Below the pieces are notes generated by a model. That model did no database searches, had not been told where the DNA came from, and saw only the letters and a list, made by a program, of their open reading frames with translations. Source: Reclinomonas americana ATCC 50394 (lineage: Eukaryota > Jakobida > Jakobea > Jakobida). From it: a stretch of 21,666 bases of DNA. Location of the stretch: the NCBI GenBank assembly GCA_048213135.1, contig PS015133.1, forward strand, positions 84,406 through 106,071, written 5' to 3'. Below are positions 8,714-17,700 of the stretch, one piece after another. A program made the translations under genes and the position numbers. The stretch's first letter is position 1, and the number at the start of each line of letters is the position of its first letter.

Positions 8714-11700
8714 TTACTCCCAGCAGTCTGTGACGCAAGGGAAGAGGTCAGCAGCACAAATACACACTGAAGGTACGACACAGTGCATCATCGACCCACC
8801 ATCTTGATCCACACTTCGCGCTGCAACACACTCGGCAGCTCCCCTCTCCACCTGCGTCAGCGCCTGCATTGCCAACGGCGCTTCCGACTCCTCCTCCTCC
8901 TCGCTTACCAATTCATCCATCGCAGCCAGCGCAGCACTGGCGGCGGCTTGCTCCTGCTCGGCGCACCACCGAACTCCCCACGGCATGGCCATCCACTGCG
9001 CACCAGAGGTTGCCGCTGTTTCGGTGCAGTGGCGCGGGTTAGCAAGCACGGCACTGGACGCATACATTCACCAACAGCGAGGAGGCGTTACCTATCGAAG
9101 CCGAGTCCTCGGTTGGTCGCGGCGGCAATGCCGCAAGCACGACAACCGGCACCGGAGCGTCTACCATCGCCGAAGACTCCTCCGCGACTTGCCGCTCCTC
9201 ACCCATCTCTGCTGCGGCCACTGCCTCAGCAACGTCTTGCTCCTCCTCCTCCTCCATCACCACAGCCGCCGGCGGAGCCACGACCACCACCTCCTCCTCC
9301 ACGTCTTGTTCTTCCACCACCTCCACGTCCTCCACAATCGGAGGCCCGCGATACAACGGCGGTGGCTCCGACTGCACTCCTTCTCCCTCTCCTCCTTGTT
9401 CTTCTTCTTCGCCTGCAGCCGTCGGCTCGTCTCCGAAGAGGACCATATCGATACCCTCCATGTCGATCACGGTCTCCGAGCCTCGCACTGTCGGCGCCGG
9501 CAGGCTGGCAGCAGACTTTTCGTCTTCGTCCTCTTCTTCCACTTCCACCTCCTCCGCCTTCGCCACCTCCTCGTCATCTTCGTTGTCATCCTCACCCGGC
9601 GTCGTTGCTGCCGCCATGGCAGTCGTCGAGCCGGAAGCTGCAGCCGCTGCTCCGGTTCCAGCCGCATGCAAGCCGGCCAAGAAACGACCGACCAGCGGCG
9701 GAGCGTCGTCCTCTGCGTCATCCGAGAAGTGGAGACGCTTGGTGGGTGAGGCTGGCGCCACTCCCGGCACTCCAAGATCGCCAGTGTAGTAGCTCGGCTC
9801 AACCACTTCCTCGCCGGCTGCAAGCAAAAGTCACATGCTTTAGCATCTCATCGCATTCCCCGAACTTCTTCTGTGCAACGTGGCACTCACAAATGACGGC
9901 AGAGAGCCGAGCAATGGCGCGCTCCGTCAACGACGGCGGAGAGTCTGGCGGGACGTCCGACACGCTGTACTGGTGCATACGCTCCGCACCCGACGGTGTC
10001 CAGAGAATTGCCGAGCCCGCTGGTGAGGCAACTGCGTAAAAAAGAGTCAGTCGCAAACTCACGAAAACTAGTTGGAAGCACGCATACTCCGTACCAGTGG
10101 ACGATGGCGACGCAGGAATGCCAGTGGAAAACGGAGACAACGAGCCAACAGATGCTGCCTGCGCACGGGCACGACGGCCTGGTCCCGAACCCGGGTACGC
10201 GGAGAGCGCGTGCGACATGTCGTCGTCCTTGTCGCCGTGCTCCACTGTCACGCGAACCCAACCCTCCTCGTCGGACTCGGCCACAATGCGAGGGTAGTCC
10301 AGAGCTGCCGCCTGCGAGCTGCCCACAGTCTGCTGCTCCTTCTCGCGTCGACGGCGGCGTCGAGCGAGCAGCAGGAGAAGCAGAAGCAGTAGCAGAAGCA
10401 AGAACAAGCCGAGTCCAACACTTAGTCCGATGATCAGTGGCAGCTTGCTCTTGCCTGCAAGTGGTGCATACGCATGAGAATCTGTGGCGAGACGCGAGAA
10501 TCTCCTTGCACTGTTCGCGCACGCAACTTGACGAGCCAGAGTTGGAGGCTCCGTTATTGGACGATCCCACAGACACTGCGGCGGTGATGACAAAACTGTC
10601 GCTTGTGTCGGCCAGGTACGACGACGTGGACGAGAGAGCGCGTTGGATCGAAGCATCCGACTGAATCAAGAGGCACGCAATGTAATTGCCAGTGGCAGTC
10701 AACCGCATTGTCATCACCATTTGAGACACATCACTGAAGAGAGACACTGCGTGAGTGTTGCTGGATCGACGAGGGACGGGGTGAATGGAAAGGGTGTGTG
10801 CGTGCGTGACGCAACGTCTGCGTGCCGTTGTTCGGCAGAGTTTCGTAGGTTAGGGAGCCACTGACTGCAGTGACGGCTTGCGACAACATCGCGTCGGTGA
10901 CATTGGCGCACGAACTGACTCCCATGGTCACGGGGATCAGCATCGGCACATCGACGGCGCGCAGTGTGGTACCACCAATAGTCAACCGGGTATCGTCGTT
11001 GATAGCCACCAGCAGCGGCTCCACGTGCAGAACGTCCGGAGCTGCGGGCAGGGTCAGCACGGTCGAAGGCGGGGAGAGCAACGCTCTCTCTTTCTTGTCC
11101 ATCTCTCCATCTCGCTCTCTTTCCACTCTGCGCACGCAACTGTTCACATTGAACGCCCCGCTGCTCAGACCAACGACACGACCGCTGGACAGCTGCTGCC
11201 AGCCAGCGTGTCGCACGCACAGTTTCCAGGTTGTAGAGCCCTCGGGGCGCACCAGCGGGAAGCGCGCCTCGGTGCCCGACACAAATGTTGGCTGAACACT
11301 GATCGGCTGGTCCACCAGCGCACCATCGCAGAGCGACACTGCTCGCTCAGAAACCCTGCACGCATGCGCATACACCACCAGTTCAGGTGTGCTATACACT
11401 TGGTGAACACAGACAAGACACTCAAACGAACCGAGTTTGCCGAGCTCCCGACTGCACATACACAAAGTACTGATCCCCGGTATTGAGGCCGACACCAGTC
11501 ACCGTGACAATGGAGAGGATGCCCGTGCGCAAGTTGATCGGCGTCACACTTGTCACGCTCGGTGCTGCAACAGGCGAGTGAGCACGGGAGGAGAACTGAA
11601 CGGGGAAAGGGGCGGTGATATGCACTTGCAACAGTGAGCATTTGCGCCAGGGCCACGTAGGGTCGAAGAGGCGATGCACTGCGGTGAAGGAGCAAATGAG

Positions 11701-14700
11701 TCCGCGCGCATCGTACTTTCCCTCTGCCATCATCGTTCTTTGCTCACCGCACGCAAACCACCAGCTGTGCGTACTGAGGCGGCTCTTGAGTTGTGCCGTC
11801 GAGGTTCGGTGTAATGGTGGTTACAGCGGTGACGCCAGCCGAGATCGACACGGTGGCCGGGCGCACCACACGCAAGTTTGTTACGTCGCTGTCCAACGTG
11901 TTATTGGTGGCGGTGCACGGCGACGTGTTTGCTGCCGACCCCGTGGGAGGCAGACGAAGCACAATGTCGACTCCACTCAGCGGCATGGCGACACCCGACA
12001 GTGTGAGTGTCGAGGCCGTGAGGTTGCTGACAGTGAGCGGAGAGATGCTGCCGAATGTCGACTCTGTTTGAAAACATAGTCAGTGAGCCACTTCTGCTGG
12101 AACTTTCTGTGCAAGAAAAAACAACAGACCAGTGACTTGGATGCCATTGCCCGCCACTGGGAGGAAAACGTCGGACCACTGGCTTGGGCTAGCGAGACAT
12201 TTGTCAGGTTAGTCAGATGGGTCACGAACATGCGCAAATCGTTTGCGTCACTGCATACTCACCGAATGCAGAAAAAGTACCGGTTGCCAAGCATCGACGG
12301 TTGCGTAGTAATGGACACAGTGACGCGGGAGCTGTCCGTCGTGTCGACGGTCGGCGTGCCGAGTTGTATCACCGAGGCAAACGTGCTCTTATTTGCGCAG
12401 TCGTCAACGCTTGTCGCCGCCACCAGTTGCACATCTGACGACGCCCAGCCAAAAGAAAAACGGTGAGCAGAGAGTCGACAGCAGAGTCGAGAAGCAGTGA
12501 CACCCACCTGCTGTCAACAGCGAGCCCGACAGTGTGAGAATAGAGGTACCGAAGGGCGAGATCTGCGTCGGCTGGATTGAAGACACGGATCCTGCACACA
12601 ACACACACGTTAGCGTCACGACGTCTCCTCCTCATCTCATTTTTGTCACACCCCGCGTACCAGCACAGGCCGGTCCAAAGGTGCCATTGGTGCACACCGG
12701 CAGTGTCGAGAATGCAAGTGGTGCCGAGAGGCCCGACTTGCCGGCCGCAGTATCGGTGAAACGCACACGCACATACAGCGGTGTGTTGGCAGAGAGCATG
12801 GTCTTGGAGGCGGTCACTGTCACCGACGATCCCGTCGTGCCCGCAAACGGGCCAGTCAAGGGCGGCGACAATGGCAACACCTCGAACGCGCCTGCAAAAG
12901 TGCTGGAAGACGACAACTCAAAGGTGACCGACGTCAACGAGTTCGGCTGCAGGTACACGGTGCTGGTGAAGACGACGCTTGTCGGTCGCACGTTCGACAA
13001 GGTGACAGTGGGCGCTGCGTGGCATTGTGAGTGAGACAGCAACTCCAAGTGACACAGCGATAAAGCCGCGGGTAATGTGACGTACCGATAGAGACGATCA
13101 ATGTGAGCTCGTCCGTAGCGCCGGCGGCGTCTTGCGCTCGGATCGTGACAAAGAGGATCGGTTTGGCGACACCCACCTGCTCCAGCCACAGCTGATTTCC
13201 GCTCCGCAGGCTAAACGCGGCTGCGTCTGCGCCGCCGATAATGGTAAACGTCACCGCCTGACCCACATCGGCGTCCACGTCGACTGCCGACACGGTGCCG
13301 ATGCGAGCGGCGACCGTCGACGGCGGCGTGTACTCGGAGGGCGACAGGAGAATAGCAGAGGGTGGAGTGTTGGTGGCTGCGTAATGAAACGCAGATCAGA
13401 GACGGCAAGGGGAAGTGAACGGAGCACAACACGTCACGAGATGAGAAACGCACCGGAAATGGTAAACGTGACGTCGAGCGTCAGCAGTTGCTTATCGGCC
13501 ACGCGAACAGTGACATTGAGGCGTGGCTTCGTGACATTTGCGCCCTCCAACCACAGCTCGTTCATGTTGCGAATGCTGAAGGAGGCTCCGTCTCCGTCGC
13601 CAGCCACAATCGAGTACGTGCCGACGTCACCCGGATCCGGATCGTTATTTGTCAGAGTGCCAATCTTGACCGGCCCTGTGGACGGGCGGTCGTACACGGC
13701 CGCCGAGATGAACATGGCGGTGGGCGGATCGTTCTGCTCCGGCGTGGTGAATGTGACTGCGTCGCCACCGTAGACGGCCGTGTCGGGTGTGACCGTAATC
13801 GCCCGCACAATATACGTGGTCAACTGCACCAGATTCGTGGGCGTTGCGGTGGCACTGACGGTAGTTCCGGTACTCGCCACGGCTGGCGCTGGTACGACCA
13901 AGTTGGGCGCCATTTGCAAGCGGCGCACAACTTGCACGCCGTCGATCGTGTACTCTGTGCGATTCGTGTTAGGAGAGAAGAACCCATCGAAGCAGCGGAG
14001 AGAGAATTTCCTCACCGGAAAAGTACATGTTGGCGTTGTCGGCAAACACTCCGCCGTACTGTACATGAAAGAAACACCAGGTGAGAAACAACAACTCACC
14101 TGCACAATTCAATACATTAACAAGCAGGCGTACCACCCAGTCAAACACGGCATTGGCGATGGTGCCATCCTGCACGCCGTACACACCGATGCGGCCAGTA
14201 ATGGTGGTCAGCTGATTCGTCCACAGATCAAAGGTGTGGATGCCAGCGTAGTAGTCCTGCGCGAGAGGCGTCAGCGACATTTTCGGGCACAAAATGAGAA
14301 GTGATGAGCAGCCGTGCGCAACATCGACAATGTACAACACCGACTTGTCCGGTCGCAACACGAGACCGACAGCGGAGCCCAGCAGGCCGGCATTGTTGCT
14401 GCCACCAATCGTCAACTGCACTCCGCACGTACCGGCCAGTACTGTCGCCGAGTCGTCATACACGGGCAAACGCATGACGCACGTCGGTCGCGGACCACTG
14501 GACACATAGAGGATGCCGCTATCGGTGTCGAGAGCCACTGCTTGAGGGTTGGTGAAGCGTGCGGCGACGGAGCACTGTCCCGCAGCGTAACCGGCGGTGC
14601 CACGTGCACCGCACATGACCGTCACGTTGGTGCCGTCGGTGTTCAGCGACCTACGAAAGCCGAGGTGAGCACGGCTGCACTGCACAAGCACGCATACGCG

Positions 14701-17700
14701 CCCGTGTGCCAAACTCACCGAACGGCATGCGCATTGGTGTCGGCCACGTATAGCACACCCGCACCCTTGTCCACGGCAATACCGCGCGGCGCTGAAAATG
14801 CTGGCTGCGCACTGTCGTCGGCGCCAACTGTCCACGCCGTTCCAGTGCCGGCCACCGTTGTCGTCTGCTGCGTACTCAAATCGATGCGTCGAACGCAGTG
14901 TGCCTGTCTCATGATACTAGCGAGTGAGCTTCATAATCCACTTTTTGCTACCACAGAATGTTACGAATTCACCTGCGTCACATAGAGGTAGCTGGCGCCG
15001 GCAGATTGCTCAGCGATAGCAACATCATATGGTCTGCGACCACACACGTGGATGGTGAGACAAATGATCACAAGAGCCAGCGCAAACTCACACAAACACG
15101 CAACTGGTTGAATCGAGCGGTGGTGGCATCGCCGTCGACGAGTCCCGCCTGTCCGGTGGTGGAGCCAGCAAAGTGTTGCACGGAGCCAGTGGCGGCAATG
15201 ATCTTGCGCACACGGTGCGAACTGCGGCGAGAATAGGTGAGCGCGCTGCACAGAGCGACTGAAGGAGGAGACAGGCGTGCACGCACCCCAGCTCGACAAC
15301 ATACAAGTTGCCGTTCTTGTCGGCGGTGATGCCCTGCAGAGGAGAAGAATGTCAGTGATGCGCTCGACAAACACACACTGCCGACACCACGAGCCACGCA
15401 ACTCGAGGCACATTGAGCTGCGCATTCGTCTTGATGCCATCGGCCAGGCCAGCATTGCCGCCCACAAACGTATTCACAGACGCCGAAAACGGGTTCGAAG
15501 CACTCGCGAGTGCCAGCTGGAAGTAGTTTGCCGAATCCGCGCTCGCCGTGTTCGCAACTTGCGCAGTGAGCGTGGCCTTGAAGTAGCGAATGTTGGTCAC
15601 CGACGTGACACTGACGGTGGCGGCCAGAGGGGCGGCGAGGGTGGTCAGCGTCTTGGTCGACGCCATGTCCATGATCATGTCGGAGGAGATGGTGGCAGCG
15701 CGGAACGTGTACGTGCTTGAAGGACGCAGAGCGCTAACAGGCGCCGATACCATGGAAGTGACACCGGGAGCGGTGGTCGCCGGCGTCGTCTGCACACGGT
15801 TCGGCAACAGACTGGCACGCTTGACGACGTGCTGGTTGTTGGTCAACGCAAACTCTGCGCATCGTGGTAGAGAGTGAGATAGAGACAAAGAGAGATGGCT
15901 GGCCTGGCTTTTTTCGATGCTCACCAGAAATGTACACCGTAGTCAGCTCAGTGAACACGCCGCCGTACTGTTGTTGCGCAAGAATGACATGAGGCGGAGG
16001 CACGAAGCATCAAAATGTGATTCACGACACGACAAACCACGACATTCAGTTTGGCACCGGGGAAGAACGGGTTGGTAGTGGCCGCCAGTTCGCCAACAAA
16101 TGTGCTCACCAGCCGGCCAGTGAGATCAATCATGCGGATGCCGGGGTAACCAACCTGCACGTGGTGAATGGTGAGCAAAACAAGACAGAGACACACCACA
16201 TCGCGACTCTGTGTACGCAACATCGACAGCGTACAGCATGTCGGTGGACACTGTGTTGAACAGCAGGCTGGACACCTGGCCAAAAGTGGCAACGCCAAAG
16301 TCGCCATTATCAGTTCCGGCCGCGGCACATGTGCCGACGAGGAGCGAGCTGGTTCCAGCAGCCAGGTCGACTCGCACAATGCACGTGTTGGGATTGCCGC
16401 TGCTGACGTAGAGCAAGCGCCTGGTCGCATCAAGCTTGAGGCTGACGGGCGAAGTGAACGACGCCGTGGTCGCGCAGTCTCCCACGGCGGTACCGGCAGA
16501 GCCGCGCTGTCCGCATGCCACGGCAACATTGGAGCCATCCGTGCTCAGTTTCCTGTGAGGAAACATCTGTAAGACACCACACAAGAAACAAGCAACTTTG
16601 CAGAACTCTTCCTTCCTCACCTCACAACGTGCGCCGCCGAGTCCGCCACATACAGAACACCGGCAGCACGATCCACGTCAATGGTGCGCGGGGTGCTGAA
16701 GCGCGGGAACGCGCTGTCGTCGTCGTCGGCCCATGTCGTACCATCGCCGGCCACGGTAGTCGTCGTTTGGTCCGCCACTCCGACTCGACGAACCGAATGC
16801 GACTGCAACGAGATGGCAGTGCGTCAGCGACATGTGTTACAGCGGAAACAGAGATGACAATGGCACGTAACTTGCGTGACGTAGAGATAGGAGGGTCCAT
16901 TTCCAGTCGCAGGCTCCTCAATGGCGATACCAAATGGACTGCAGTAGGAGGATACCGAGTTTAGCAGTCGGATTGCAGTCACATGTGCGAGTGGATAGAC
17001 GCAACGAAGTGAAGCGCGCAGTGGTTGCATCGCCGTTGGCGTCTCCGGCAACGCCAGAAGTTGAGCCGGCGAAATGCGTTACCGCACCCGTCGTCGTGTT
17101 GACCTTGCGCACGCGATGTGTGCTGAAACGCATTATGAGACAGTCATGACACCATGTAGACAAATAGTACTTCAAGAAACAGTGCAGTCACTCACCCATT
17201 TTCAACAACATACAGATTGCCATTCTTGTCCGCGGCAATGCACTGTTGCACAAACGCAATTGCGGTAAGTAGACTGTGGACGGCCTGTCACTTATTCAAC
17301 AAAGCGCGACGCAACTCGAGGCTGTGAAAACTGCGCTGTGCGCTTGATGCCATCTTTCAGGCCTTGCGCACCGCCTGCATACACTTCGACAGTGGGTGCC
17401 AGCGACGCCGCGTCGCGACCAAATTGGAGCCAGTTGGCCGCCGTCAACAGGCCGTCGACAGACACGCGCACAGTGCCGTTGATGGTCGCCGAGGTGGTCG
17501 TAATCCCACTGGCGTTGTTCGTGGCAGCGTTCAGAACCTTGTCGGTGGTGAACGTGACGGTGGAGCCGCTAACGAGGGCGCGCTTGGAGATGGCGGCGGC
17601 GCGGTACTTGTACGAGGTGGAGGGCTTCATGGCCGACACACTGGCCGACAGTTGCGCAGTGGTGCTGGCGGCCGTGGTGGCCGGCGTGGCCGCGATGCGG

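Noticed and set aside
8783-10039. Long plus-strand open frame (over 400 codons), rich in Pro/Arg
   Set aside because: It is antisense to the receptor's acidic-tail exon; Glu/Ala codons read backwards give Pro/Leu/Arg. The minus strand has splice signals and a transmembrane domain in frame.
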